The notes under the pieces are model-generated. The model had not been told where the DNA came from, ran no database searches, and was given only the letters and a program-made list of their open reading frames with translations. Below are positions 17,567-26,239 of a stretch of DNA of 64,000 nt, in pieces. Origin of the DNA: Catenovulum sediminis (GTDB lineage Bacteria > Pseudomonadota > Gammaproteobacteria > Enterobacterales > Alteromonadaceae); NCBI RefSeq assembly GCF_040270295.1, contig NZ_JBELOE010000152.1; one strand, given 5' to 3'. The position numbers and the translations under genes were made by a program. The stretch's first letter is position 1. Each line of letters opens with the position of its first letter.

Positions 17567-18359
17567 AATAATACTGCTCATCTTCCAATAGAGGGGCTGA
17601 AGTGATGGGTTTGTGGGTTTGTTCCAGACCATGCATTAATATGCCTGGCGCAACCATTAATTGGTATAAACCTAGTGCTTCTCGAGAGCCGATTTCTAAG
17701 CAAGTTAGACCGATAGCAGCAAAAGAGGTCGGCAGTAAACCTAAATTTTCAGCTTGTAAAGCAAGACGCAGTTTGTCGCACCAAAGTAAAAATTCGTTGT
17801 GCGGAAGAAGGTGTAATAATTGGGCAAAATGTCGCTGAAAAATTGGATCTACATCTCCAAAGCTTTGACCAAAGCCAAAATTTTGCGAACTGTTTTGTTG
17901 CGATATCCCTGTTTTAATAATATCTACAACTGGTTGAACTGCGGTAAATTTATGTTGCTGTAAAAAATGTGTACATTGAGCAACTGTTATTGCTCCGTTG
18001 TGCTCCCCCCCCGCTAACTGTAAACCAATGGGTAAAATATGCTCAGTTCTGCACTTACTGATGGCTGCTGTCATCGAACCAGCTATACATGGTTCTCTCG
18101 GACCTAGGTTGAGTAAGGCAGACATTATGTAATTGAGAAGTTTACTTTGTTCCACATTTGGCAGCTCTCCTTTTATCAATAAATATAGCTGCTCAACATA
18201 GCTGACTTGATTGCATAACTGTTCGTGATCGTAACCGAATAAATATCGTTTTTCTGTCAGATAAGGGTTATCTGCCGCTGGTTTTTCATAACAGATTTGA
18301 GTTTCTTGTTTTTTACTATATAAAAATCCTTTTTTATCTGTTGGTGTGCTTTGTGCCAT
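17550..18359 (-). CDS. Citrate-synthase-fold protein, first of an overlapping pair
   Basis: 269 residues. It carries citrate-synthase-like helices: SYVEQLYLLIKGELPNVEQ (the familiar LLxGELPT segment), a His-Gly-Ala segment GGEHNGAITVAQ resembling the GPLHGGA site, FGFGQSFGDVDPIF aligned with GFGHRVYxxxDPR, and APGILMHGLEQ aligned with GWxAHxxEQ. By eye the His of GFGHR is Gln, and the catalytic Asp position (NVDF) reads NLGL. One of the three usual catalytic residues is therefore kept at most. It starts 11 bp after the TonB receptor stop and overlaps the next gene by 17 bp. Possibly a citryl-CoA-lyase-like or non-catalytic partner; substrate unknown. Confidence 0.65.
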   Translation of the reverse strand: MAQSTPTDKKGFLYSKKQETQICYEKPAADNPYLTEKRYLFGYDHEQLCNQVSYVEQLYLLIKGELPNVEQSKLLNYIMSALLNLGPREPCIAGSMTAAISKCRTEHILPIGLQLAGGEHNGAITVAQCTHFLQQHKFTAVQPVVDIIKTGISQQNSSQNFGFGQSFGDVDPIFQRHFAQLLHLLPHNEFLLWCDKLRLALQAENLGLLPTSFAAIGLTCLEIGSREALGLYQLMVAPGILMHGLEQTHKPITSAPLLEDEQYYYEAKK

Positions 18360-18370
18360 TAAGCTTTTTC

Positions 18371-20446
18371 TTATTTAAGATAATATTTTGCAGTGAGCCA
18401 GAAACCTCTGCTTTCGAGTGGGAAATCATTTTGGATTCTTGTACCTGCTGGTTCAAAAGCATTTACATTAAATAAATTTCTAACGGTAAGTGTAAAGTCT
18501 GTGCGGTCATTAAAGGTATAATTCAGGTTTAAATTTGTCCAGTTGTAGTCATCGATTGAATTTCTATTGTCGCCGGAAGCTCTTTCTCTGGACATAATCC
18601 AATATGAATCTAAGTAAAGCTGCAGTTCATCATTAATCTGCCATTGGATTGTCGCATCCAATTGTTGCTGCGGGGCATCAGCGATATCAGTGCCGTTGGT
18701 AAACTCTGATTTTTGCCAAGCATAGCCAAACTTTAAGTCGACAGCCGTAACAGGAGACCAGATAAATTCAAACTCTGAACCATAGCCATCTTGTTGTTGT
18801 GAGTTTTGCAATTGTACTGTGCCATCTGGGTTCGGCTGGTATTCTAGCAAGTCAGTTGCTTGATAAGAAAACAAACTTAGTAAGATTTGGGTATCAAATG
18901 TAGGGCGGTAATCAAATGCCAGTTCATATGTATCAATTTGTTCTGGTCGTAATTCTGGGTTACCCAGTAAAACTGGGTTATTTTTTGAATAGAGATCGCC
19001 AAAAGAAGGGGCTCTGAACGCGCTACCATATAAAAATTTAGAGGTTAGGTTGTAGCTGGTTTGCCACACCAATGCGACTCGCGGGTTGATGGTAGAGCCA
19101 AAATCTGAGTAATTATCGTATCTTATACCGGAAGTTAACGTCCAATCATTGGCGAGATTCCACTCATCCTGCACAGAAATATAACTCAGTTTTCGAGCGT
19201 TATCACCAATGAAAATATGTTCGGTACCACGCAAACTGGTCAATCTAGCATCTTGCGTTGTTTCATTGCCTTCCAGTACCCCTGGACCAAAGTTTTTATA
19301 TTCATCGGTTTTTTCATAACTGTATTTAAACCCAACCTCAGCTCTGATTTCATGTGAACTTGAACTTGATATCAAGGCGGTTAGCTTAGCACCATAATTG
19401 GTATCGTAGAGTTCAGGTGCGCCAATGTATCCTTGGGTAAAGGTGGTTCCATTGCCGTCTTGATAACCCGGTGGGAAAATTTGAAAGCGAGTAAGTGATT
19501 CGTAATCCTGTAAAAAGGAAGAAAAATGTAGATGCAGATTATCCGTCACTTGTTTTTGAAAACCCAGGGAGACTGAGAATTGTTCGCTTCTGGTTAAATC
19601 GTTATTAGAAAGTGCTTGGGCAGCACCCGCACCGGTTCCGCCTTCAATATCAAGGTACCATAACTTCGCATAAAAGGATTGGTATTCTGCCTGCAAATGC
19701 ACATCTAGGTATTTATGCTGAGTATCTAAAGCACTTGGCGCAAGAGAAAGGTCGGATAAACCCAAGAGCGTTAAAAAGTCGCTGTCGATAATTCTGCTTG
19801 AGTCTCCATCGGTTCTTTGCCACTGAGCATTTGCACTGTATTTGAGGTCCCCCGATTCTGACTGATAGTTAAACCAGCTCGCTTTGGTGTTAAATGATCC
19901 GGCTTTTGCACCGACTTCATTTTTGTAGATAGAATCAGTGCCTTTAGTGATGATATTAATAACACCTGAGAATGCGTCAGCGCCATAAACAGCTGAACCC
20001 GGGCCTTTAATAATTTCAATACGGTCAATAATATTGACACCAACATCAAAAATATTCCATTTTGCACCGGTAAACTCGTAAGTTGTGCGCATTCCATTGA
20101 CTAACACTAATACTTGTGGGTTCTGGTCAGTATGAATGCCTCGAATAGAATAAGATGGATTCATTCGATTCAGTTTAGAAGGGTATACGTGAATGCCAGT
20201 AACGGATTCAATCGCTTGGTGTACTGTGTTTGCGCCCATCGCTTTGATATCGTCGCTGGTAATAATGCTGGCCACAGAGGGCGCTTTATAAATAGGCTTT
20301 TTGGTACCAGTGGCAATGCTGATGAACTCTTCATCACCATAAAAATCTTCTAAGCTGAATCCCATTTCAGCATAAGGTTCATTACTCAAAGCCGGATAAG
20401 AAAGAGCGCAAGTAAGGCAAAACAAAGAGTAAGTTGTTTTGAACAT
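18371..20446 (-). CDS. TonB-dependent outer-membrane receptor
   Basis: About 691 residues from ATG 20446, chosen because MFKTTYSLFCLTCALSYPALS is a clean signal peptide and GGA precedes it. A longer frame starts at 20494. The plug domain follows (APSVASIITSDDIKAMGA, SIRGIHTDQNPQVLVLVNG, IEIIKGPGSAVYGADAFSG), then a 22-strand-type barrel with NPELRPEQIDTYELAF and the terminal strand ending FWLTAKYYLK. It takes up an iron chelate, cobalamin-like or other ligand across the outer membrane using TonB energy; the ligand cannot be read from sequence. It is closely packed with the citrate-synthase-fold genes downstream, and a 24-bp perfect palindrome lies 57 bp upstream. Confidence 0.93.
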   Translation of the reverse strand: MFKTTYSLFCLTCALSYPALSNEPYAEMGFSLEDFYGDEEFISIATGTKKPIYKAPSVASIITSDDIKAMGANTVHQAIESVTGIHVYPSKLNRMNPSYSIRGIHTDQNPQVLVLVNGMRTTYEFTGAKWNIFDVGVNIIDRIEIIKGPGSAVYGADAFSGVINIITKGTDSIYKNEVGAKAGSFNTKASWFNYQSESGDLKYSANAQWQRTDGDSSRIIDSDFLTLLGLSDLSLAPSALDTQHKYLDVHLQAEYQSFYAKLWYLDIEGGTGAGAAQALSNNDLTRSEQFSVSLGFQKQVTDNLHLHFSSFLQDYESLTRFQIFPPGYQDGNGTTFTQGYIGAPELYDTNYGAKLTALISSSSSHEIRAEVGFKYSYEKTDEYKNFGPGVLEGNETTQDARLTSLRGTEHIFIGDNARKLSYISVQDEWNLANDWTLTSGIRYDNYSDFGSTINPRVALVWQTSYNLTSKFLYGSAFRAPSFGDLYSKNNPVLLGNPELRPEQIDTYELAFDYRPTFDTQILLSLFSYQATDLLEYQPNPDGTVQLQNSQQQDGYGSEFEFIWSPVTAVDLKFGYAWQKSEFTNGTDIADAPQQQLDATIQWQINDELQLYLDSYWIMSRERASGDNRNSIDDYNWTNLNLNYTFNDRTDFTLTVRNLFNVNAFEPAGTRIQNDFPLESRGFWLTAKYYLK

Positions 20447-20502
20447 AGAAAATTCCGTTACTGATTTAATTATGCTTTTATTTTTGTTTAGCACTCAGAC
20501 TA

Positions 20503-20526
20503 GCTTGTTTTTTATAAAAAACAAGC
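20503..20526. promoter_or_regulatory. 24-bp perfect palindrome upstream of the TonB receptor
   Basis: GCTTGTTTTTTA at 20503-20514 is followed immediately by its exact complement at 20515-20526. It lies between the ThDP enzyme stop and the receptor start. It could be an operator for a dimeric repressor or an AT-rich terminator for the upstream gene. A second, smaller inverted repeat, GTGTTAATTCTGAACAC, is at 20613-20629. Confidence 0.5.
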
Positions 20527-20669
20527 ATTCAGCTATTAAATTTAGCGCCAGTCGTCAAAACGAATGTTTTCTAAACAAAAATTTATGCGGCATTAACATG
20601 ATACTATGCAAGGTGTTAATTCTGAACACTACTGAACAGTATTTTACTATTTGGTTAGCCTTGCTTTTA

Positions 20670-22430
20670 TTACCCACCCGGTGTTGCCGAGCCTTTGTTA
20701 GCCAACCCTTTTACACGTTCACCCATAGGGGGTATTTCTTCCGGATCAATTCTAACATCCAATAGTGTGGGTTGTGTTTTGCTAAATAAACGATGCCAAT
20801 CAATTTCGACCAGTTCATCAGCATTTGTAATAACAATCCCTTCTAAACCCATACTTTCTGCCATTTGAGCATAATTAATTGTATTTAATTTAAAACCGAT
20901 TTTTTCTGCATTTCCAAGCCGCTGGCCATGCATTACCATACCCAAAGCGGCATCATTTAAAATTAAAAATACAACGGGTAAATTGTGCTGAGCAGCAACC
21001 GTAATTTCTTGCGCACTCATTAAATAACTGCCATCGCCAGTTACACAAATCGTGGGTTCCGATTTTGTCGCAAAAGCAGAGCCTATCGCTGAAGATATTG
21101 CCCACGCCATAGAGCCGAATCCCATTGCGATACGATAATATCCATTGGTATCTTTACGTTGATAATAGTGGGTTGCCCATGACCAAGCATTGCCGGCATC
21201 AATGTGCATCCGAGTGTTTTCGGGTAAGTTTTTAGCGAGCTCAGAAAATAGTCGTTGAGGTTTTAAAGGGATAGCATTGGACAGGCACTTTTCAGGCTCT
21301 GCTAACACCGATCTGCTGCCAAAGCAGTTTGGCTGAGGAATGGCTTCGGTTAATAAACCTGGCCAATCTCGTCCCCATTTTTGCGCAGTATTTACACTGT
21401 CGATAAGGCGTTTCATGATTGCCGTAATTTTACCACAAACGTGTAGGCGCGCCATTGGCGAGCGGGTAAAATGTTCAGGTGTCGAATCAACATGAATCAG
21501 CTTACTGGACAATAATGGGCTTTCTAACCAACCACTGGTACCCAATTCTCCCAACTGAGCGCCGATCGCTATTACTAAATCTAGCTCATCATTATGAATC
21601 ACTTTTTTCGCACTTTCGTGACCTGCAAAACCATAAACGCCGCGATACAGTGGATGTGTTTCATCTATCCACCTTTTACCCACTGGGCCTGTCACAAATG
21701 GCGCATTTATTAATTCGGCAAATTCTTGAATGAGTTTTCCAGCATGCTGACAACCATCACCTAAAAACAAGGCGACTTGATTGGCATGTGCTAGTTCCTG
21801 ACATAATTGATCCAGCGATTCGTAATCAGATAACGAAAAATCTTGTGTTAATCGCGCAGCTTTTAGATCACTTGGAAAGTATACTTCTGCCCGCAAAATA
21901 TCAGATGGAATACTTATGTGGGCCGTGCCTTTCGGGGTGCGCATTGCATTCATAATGGCGGATATTAACTTGTTTTCAACTTGTTGCGGGTGGCTGATAA
22001 GTGTATTAAACGAGGTGCAGTGACGAAACATAGAGACCACATCAATGGCTGCGCAGGATGAATCTTGTAAAGACTTGCGACCAAACTTGGGGAGCGGTGT
22101 TTGTGCAGTAATCACCAACATTGGAATTTTGTCAGAGTGCGCTGAAGCGACCCCTGTAATTAAATTGGTTGAACCTGGGCCAGTTGTTGAGCAGACGACA
22201 CCGAGTTTGCCAGTCTCTCGGGCGTATCCATCTGCCATAAACGCAGCGCCGCATTCATGTCGGGCGACAATCGCCTTAATACCGCCGCGGCGCTCACTAA
22301 TGGCTAACGCATTGTATAAGGGCTCAATCGCACCGCCGGGCACACCAAAAACATATTCGACACCTAATTTTTCTAAATAGTGGAGAATTAAATCTGCAAA
22401 ACTAATGCTAGTCGACTTTACTTCAGACAT
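20670..22430 (-). CDS. Acetolactate-synthase-like ThDP-dependent enzyme
   Basis: 586 residues with the three ThDP-enzyme domains. The pyrimidine-binding domain has the catalytic Glu in RHECGAAFMADGYAR and GPGSTNLITGVA. The central domain includes GQLGELGTSGW-type segments. The PP domain has GDGSYLMSAQEI followed by NDAALGMV (the GDG-N metal motif). It is most like the large subunit of acetolactate synthase, but no small regulatory subunit or ilvC is adjacent. It could be a biosynthetic or catabolic carboligase, oxalyl-CoA-type or sulfoacetaldehyde-type relative; the exact reaction is unknown. It leads a minus-strand group with the TonB receptor and two citrate-synthase-fold genes. Confidence 0.82.
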   Translation of the reverse strand: MSEVKSTSISFADLILHYLEKLGVEYVFGVPGGAIEPLYNALAISERRGGIKAIVARHECGAAFMADGYARETGKLGVVCSTTGPGSTNLITGVASAHSDKIPMLVITAQTPLPKFGRKSLQDSSCAAIDVVSMFRHCTSFNTLISHPQQVENKLISAIMNAMRTPKGTAHISIPSDILRAEVYFPSDLKAARLTQDFSLSDYESLDQLCQELAHANQVALFLGDGCQHAGKLIQEFAELINAPFVTGPVGKRWIDETHPLYRGVYGFAGHESAKKVIHNDELDLVIAIGAQLGELGTSGWLESPLLSSKLIHVDSTPEHFTRSPMARLHVCGKITAIMKRLIDSVNTAQKWGRDWPGLLTEAIPQPNCFGSRSVLAEPEKCLSNAIPLKPQRLFSELAKNLPENTRMHIDAGNAWSWATHYYQRKDTNGYYRIAMGFGSMAWAISSAIGSAFATKSEPTICVTGDGSYLMSAQEITVAAQHNLPVVFLILNDAALGMVMHGQRLGNAEKIGFKLNTINYAQMAESMGLEGIVITNADELVEIDWHRLFSKTQPTLLDVRIDPEEIPPMGERVKGLANKGSATPGG

Positions 22431-22489
22431 GGCTGGTCAATCGCCTTATTATTTTACTTAGTTACGAATACACTTTATTGGAATTCTGT

Positions 22490-22511
22490 GCGGCAATTAC
22501 TTGCCGCTTTT
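22490..22511 (+). terminator. Hairpin between the Kdo transferase and ThDP enzyme genes
   Basis: GCGGCAA (22490-22496), TTAC loop, TTGCCGC (22501-22507), then TTTT on the plus strand. The flanking genes are both on the minus strand, where the T run is missing, so its role as a terminator is uncertain. A partly similar inverted copy lies at about 22519-22537. Confidence 0.35.
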
Positions 22512-22537
22512 GACTATTTGCGGAAAATAATTGCCGG

Positions 22538-23872
22538 TCAATTGTATACGCGTCGCTTACTAGTTGTAAACTGTTCTCGACGTAGGGCTGCTTTGTGAGC
22601 AATATTTAACTGAGTATTAATCAATTGAACTGTATGTTCACTGGCACCTTGAAAAGCTTGCTGACAACTCTTAGCCTGATAAGCCAATGCTAAGCGTGCT
22701 GACTTGTTTGTTATCAGATAAGCTAATTGTGTTTGCAACCCTAACTTATCGTTAACTTTAGTACAGCCTTGATATTCGGCAAGTATTTGATAGCTTTTTT
22801 CAAAATTGAAAACATGCGGGCCGTGTAAGATGGCTTTTTCCTGGCAGGCACTCTCGAATGGGTTATGACCGCCACGCTCTACTAAGCTCCCGCCCACAAA
22901 AACCATGTTTGCAAGGGCGATATAGTAAGCCATTTCACCCAATGTATCGCCAACGATGACCTGAGTGTTCGCGTTAGGTTTATCCGCGATTTGTGTTTTA
23001 CGTTCTGTGGCAAAGTATGTTCTGCACTCGTCGTAAACTTGGGCAAATCTGTCTGGATGTCGAGGGACGATAATCAAAAGTAAATCGGGAAATTTTTTAA
23101 CTAACGACTTATGGGTTTGCAAGATTTGCGTTTCTTCTCCCGGATGAGTGCTAGCAGCTAACCATACTGGTTGTTGTAATTGCCAGTTTTGGACAAATTG
23201 ACTGATGTTTTGTTGTTCGCTAGGGCTGAGCCGTGTATCAAATTTAATATTGCCGGTTATTTTAATGCGATCGGGTCGACAGCCCAACTGTAAAAAACGT
23301 TTAGCATCTGTATCAAATTGTGCAGCGACTAAATCTAATTTTTGCATCATATTAAAGGTTAATTTTGCAAACTTTCGATAGCCTTTAGCAGAGCGCTCAG
23401 ACATTCGTGCATTGATCACCATCACCCGGCAGTTAATGCGTTTAGCGTGGTGAATTAAATTTGGCCAAAGTTCTGTTTCCATTAAAACGAGTACACTGGG
23501 TTTTATTTGATCAATAAAGCGACGTTGAATGATGGGGAGGTCAAAAGGTAGATAGCAATGGGTGACTTGCGTGTGTTCACTAAAAGTTTGTTTGATTTGT
23601 TGTGAGCCCGTGGGCGTTGTGCTGGTGACCGTAACCGTCGTATTCGGGTTTTGCTGAATAAACGCGCTAATTATCGGCGTTGCGGCTATCGCCTCACCTA
23701 ACGATGCCACGTGAAAAAGCACACCGCCGCTTTTTACTGTTATTTTTTTACGTGCTAGTCGCTCATCCCAGCGCACTCCGTACTCAGGTTGTTTTCTGGA
23801 TTTGCGTTTTAGCCGCAGTAACATAAATGGCAGCAAAACACGCATCAATTGATTATAAATAAAGTGAGTCAT
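22538..23872 (-). CDS. waaA: 3-deoxy-D-manno-octulosonic acid (Kdo) transferase
   Basis: 444 residues, a monotopic inner-membrane GT30 enzyme that adds Kdo from CMP-Kdo to lipid IVA. The N-terminal hydrophobic anchor is followed by ASLGEAIAATPII, whose GE holds the catalytic Glu. Next come TSTTPTGS, METELWPNL, INARMSERS, GNIKFD, STHPGEE, IVPRHPDRF, GDTLGEM and GGSLVERGGHNPFES, all close to E. coli WaaA, as is GPHVFNFE. This copy looks like the orthologous one; a more divergent paralogue lies at 32926. It is divergent from the heptosyltransferase-like gene that starts at 23999. Confidence 0.95.
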   Translation of the reverse strand: MTHFIYNQLMRVLLPFMLLRLKRKSRKQPEYGVRWDERLARKKITVKSGGVLFHVASLGEAIAATPIISAFIQQNPNTTVTVTSTTPTGSQQIKQTFSEHTQVTHCYLPFDLPIIQRRFIDQIKPSVLVLMETELWPNLIHHAKRINCRVMVINARMSERSAKGYRKFAKLTFNMMQKLDLVAAQFDTDAKRFLQLGCRPDRIKITGNIKFDTRLSPSEQQNISQFVQNWQLQQPVWLAASTHPGEETQILQTHKSLVKKFPDLLLIIVPRHPDRFAQVYDECRTYFATERKTQIADKPNANTQVIVGDTLGEMAYYIALANMVFVGGSLVERGGHNPFESACQEKAILHGPHVFNFEKSYQILAEYQGCTKVNDKLGLQTQLAYLITNKSARLALAYQAKSCQQAFQGASEHTVQLINTQLNIAHKAALRREQFTTSKRRVYN

Positions 23873-23998
23873 ATGTTAATCCGGAAGCGTCGTCAATGGG
23901 CAATTCCATACGAAAAAGTTTATGCAGCTGTAGTGTCATTTGAGTGAAATAAAGATGAAGTATTTTTGACGCTCAGTTTTTAAAATTCGAGCAACCGA

Positions 23999-25087
23999 AT
24001 GGCGATACCTCCACAAAATATATTATTTATCAGATTGAGCGCGATAGGAGATGCAATTATGGCATCCGCTATCTTGCCCGCATTGAAAAATAAATATCCA
24101 AATAGTCGCTTAATTTGGTTAGCAGAGCCGGTGGCGGCGTCTTTATTAAAAGGTCATCCATTGATTGACAAGCTGATCGTTTTACCGCGAGATGAATGGA
24201 AATCAATGTGGAAAAAAAAACAATACATTCGCTGTTTTAAAGCGGTTTCGGCTTTTGTAAAAGCATTAAAACGCGAAGATATCGATTTAGCGATAGATGC
24301 TCAAGGTTTATTAAAAAGTGGTTTATGGGCATGGTTCAGTGGTGCTCAACAAAGGGTTGGTTTAGGCTCAAAGGAAGGTAGTCAATATTTGATGACTGAG
24401 CTTGTTGAGCGTTTGCCGGATGATCCTGAAATATGTTCAGAATATCGAGATCTGGCCAACTATTTAAAGCTAGATACGCAACAATTTTTTATGTCTATGC
24501 CGGTTGATGCTGCAGACATAAAAGCGAGTCAGCAAACCTTAATTGAACATGGCCTAGAGCCCAATTTACCTTATATTGTGATATGTCCATTTACCACTCG
24601 AGCGCAAAAACACTGGATTGACCAACATTGGCATACCCTGTTCAATCAATACTTAGCTAAGCAACCAGCACAAACCGTTGTTTTAGGTGGAACCGGCGAT
24701 CTCGAACCCAGTAAAACCTTATTAGAGGGCATCAAGCAGCCTGAAAAAATCATCAATATGGTGGGTAAAACCTCGTTAAAACAAGCTGCGGCACTTATTA
24801 AAAATGCACAACTATTAATTGGGGTCGATACCGGTCTGACACATATGGGCATTGCTCAACAAACACCTACCTTGGCAATTTTTGGTTCAACTTTTCCGTA
24901 CAAAATCACCAACTCGCCAACAGCTAAGGTCTTATATGAACAACAAGAATGTGCCCCTTGCAGGCGCAAACCCAGTTGTCAGGGGGCTTTTACCTGCATG
25001 TGGCAGGTTACGCCTGAATATGTATGGTTGAATGCGCAGCAATGGTTGCTTGGACAAACGGCCAAACTAAGCATAAGCGAATTATAA
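23999..25087 (+). CDS. Glycosyltransferase family 9, heptosyltransferase-like
   Basis: 362 residues, GT-B fold. N-terminal motif ILFIRLSAIGDAIMASAILP with the catalytic Asp of GT9 in GD; C-terminal ADP-sugar-binding motif GVDTGLTHMGIAQQTPTLAI. The C-terminal Cys-rich stretch CAPCRRKPSC is common in heptosyltransferases of this group. It is most like WaaC (ADP-heptose:Kdo transferase), and its place beside waaA supports that, but the acceptor cannot be told from sequence. It starts with ATG at 23999 and is followed 3 bp later by a GT4 gene. Confidence 0.88.
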   Translation: MAIPPQNILFIRLSAIGDAIMASAILPALKNKYPNSRLIWLAEPVAASLLKGHPLIDKLIVLPRDEWKSMWKKKQYIRCFKAVSAFVKALKREDIDLAIDAQGLLKSGLWAWFSGAQQRVGLGSKEGSQYLMTELVERLPDDPEICSEYRDLANYLKLDTQQFFMSMPVDAADIKASQQTLIEHGLEPNLPYIVICPFTTRAQKHWIDQHWHTLFNQYLAKQPAQTVVLGGTGDLEPSKTLLEGIKQPEKIINMVGKTSLKQAAALIKNAQLLIGVDTGLTHMGIAQQTPTLAIFGSTFPYKITNSPTAKVLYEQQECAPCRRKPSCQGAFTCMWQVTPEYVWLNAQQWLLGQTAKLSISEL

Positions 25088-25090
25088 ATA

Positions 25091-26239
25091 ATGAAAAAAA
25101 TAACCATAGTGCATATCGAAGCAGGTCGCCATCTTTACGGTGGGGCGCTACAGGTCGTTTATTTATTGCAGGCACTTAGAAAAAATCCAGCAATAGAAAA
25201 CATCCTGTTGTGTCCGGAAAACTCAGAGATAGCTAAACATTGTCAGGATATTAACAGTGGTATTGGCAGCGACATTTGCAAAGTCATACCAATTAAGATG
25301 AAAGGTGAGCTGGATATCACACTAACGTTTCGAATCGCTAAAATTTTAAAACAGACAAACGCGGATATTTTACATGTGCATAGTCGCCGTGGTGCTGACA
25401 TCTTCGGAGGTTTAGCGGCTAAGCTTGTATCGGTTCCTTGTTTATTGACACGTCGAGTCGATAACAAAGAGCCGCCTTGGTTATGTCGCATTAAATATCC
25501 GCTTTTTGCCAAAACAATCTGTATCTCTGACGGTATTAAACAGGTATTGCTACAGCAAGGTGTAGCCGAATCAAAATTGGCTACTATTCGCAGTGTTGTT
25601 GATACTGAAAAATATAGTGCCACGCCAGACTCAGACTGGTTTTATTCAACTTTTAATTTAAATGATTCGCACTTTGTTATAGCAATTATTGCTCAGCTCA
25701 TCGAGCGAAAAGGGCATCGCATATTGTTTTCTGCATTGCGAAAATTAGCAAAAAAATACCCGCAGATCCGTTTATTGGTTTTCGGCAAAGGACCATTAGA
25801 CAATCAGCTTAAGTCACTCGCCAATACGTTAGGCATTGAGCCTATTGTTCAATTTGCTGGTTTTAGAAGTGATTTAGATAAAGTGTTGCCGAACCTAGAT
25901 TTAGTCGTACACCCAGCATTTTCAGAAGGACTGGGGGTATCATTGTTGCAAGCGAGTGCTTGTCAGGTACCCATTATCGCCAGTGCCGTTGGTGGAATTC
26001 CTGAAGCGGTTGAGCATCAAAGAAATGGTTTGTTGTTAGTCGCAGGGGATGAGCGCGCACTGAGTGATGCAATTGAAACCATGATACTCAACCCTCAACT
26101 GCGAGGTACCTATGCTAAACAAGCCAGAGAGAAAATGCTGCAGGAGTTTTCAATTCAAGTGATGGCAGACAGTTATTGCTCGCTTTACCAGTCACTCACC
26201 TCAATGCCCAAACGTTTAAACAAGGCTAAAAGTTGTTGA
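25091..26239 (+). CDS. Glycosyltransferase family 4
   Basis: 382 residues, a retaining GT-B enzyme. The N-terminal domain starts IVHIEAGRHLYGGALQVVY, with HVHSRRGADIFGG in the acceptor lobe. The C-terminal donor lobe has IIAQLIERKGHRIL, LVFGKGPLDNQLK and the E-x7-E type motif HPAFSEGLGVSLLQASA followed by SAVGGIPEAV. It probably adds a core sugar to LPS. It follows the GT9 gene by 3 bp. Its last 55 bp overlap the convergent gene on the minus strand. Confidence 0.9.
   Translation: MKKITIVHIEAGRHLYGGALQVVYLLQALRKNPAIENILLCPENSEIAKHCQDINSGIGSDICKVIPIKMKGELDITLTFRIAKILKQTNADILHVHSRRGADIFGGLAAKLVSVPCLLTRRVDNKEPPWLCRIKYPLFAKTICISDGIKQVLLQQGVAESKLATIRSVVDTEKYSATPDSDWFYSTFNLNDSHFVIAIIAQLIERKGHRILFSALRKLAKKYPQIRLLVFGKGPLDNQLKSLANTLGIEPIVQFAGFRSDLDKVLPNLDLVVHPAFSEGLGVSLLQASACQVPIIASAVGGIPEAVEHQRNGLLLVAGDERALSDAIETMILNPQLRGTYAKQAREKMLQEFSIQVMADSYCSLYQSLTSMPKRLNKAKSC

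Noticed and set aside
20439..20765. 108-codon plus-strand ORF across the TonB receptor upstream region
   Set aside because: It overlaps the end of the ThDP enzyme gene antisense and the palindrome; no RBS and an implausible product.
26185..26239. Possible frameshift where the GT4 and polysialyltransferase-like genes overlap
   Set aside because: Both proteins have coherent C-termini; a convergent overlap explains it without a broken gene.
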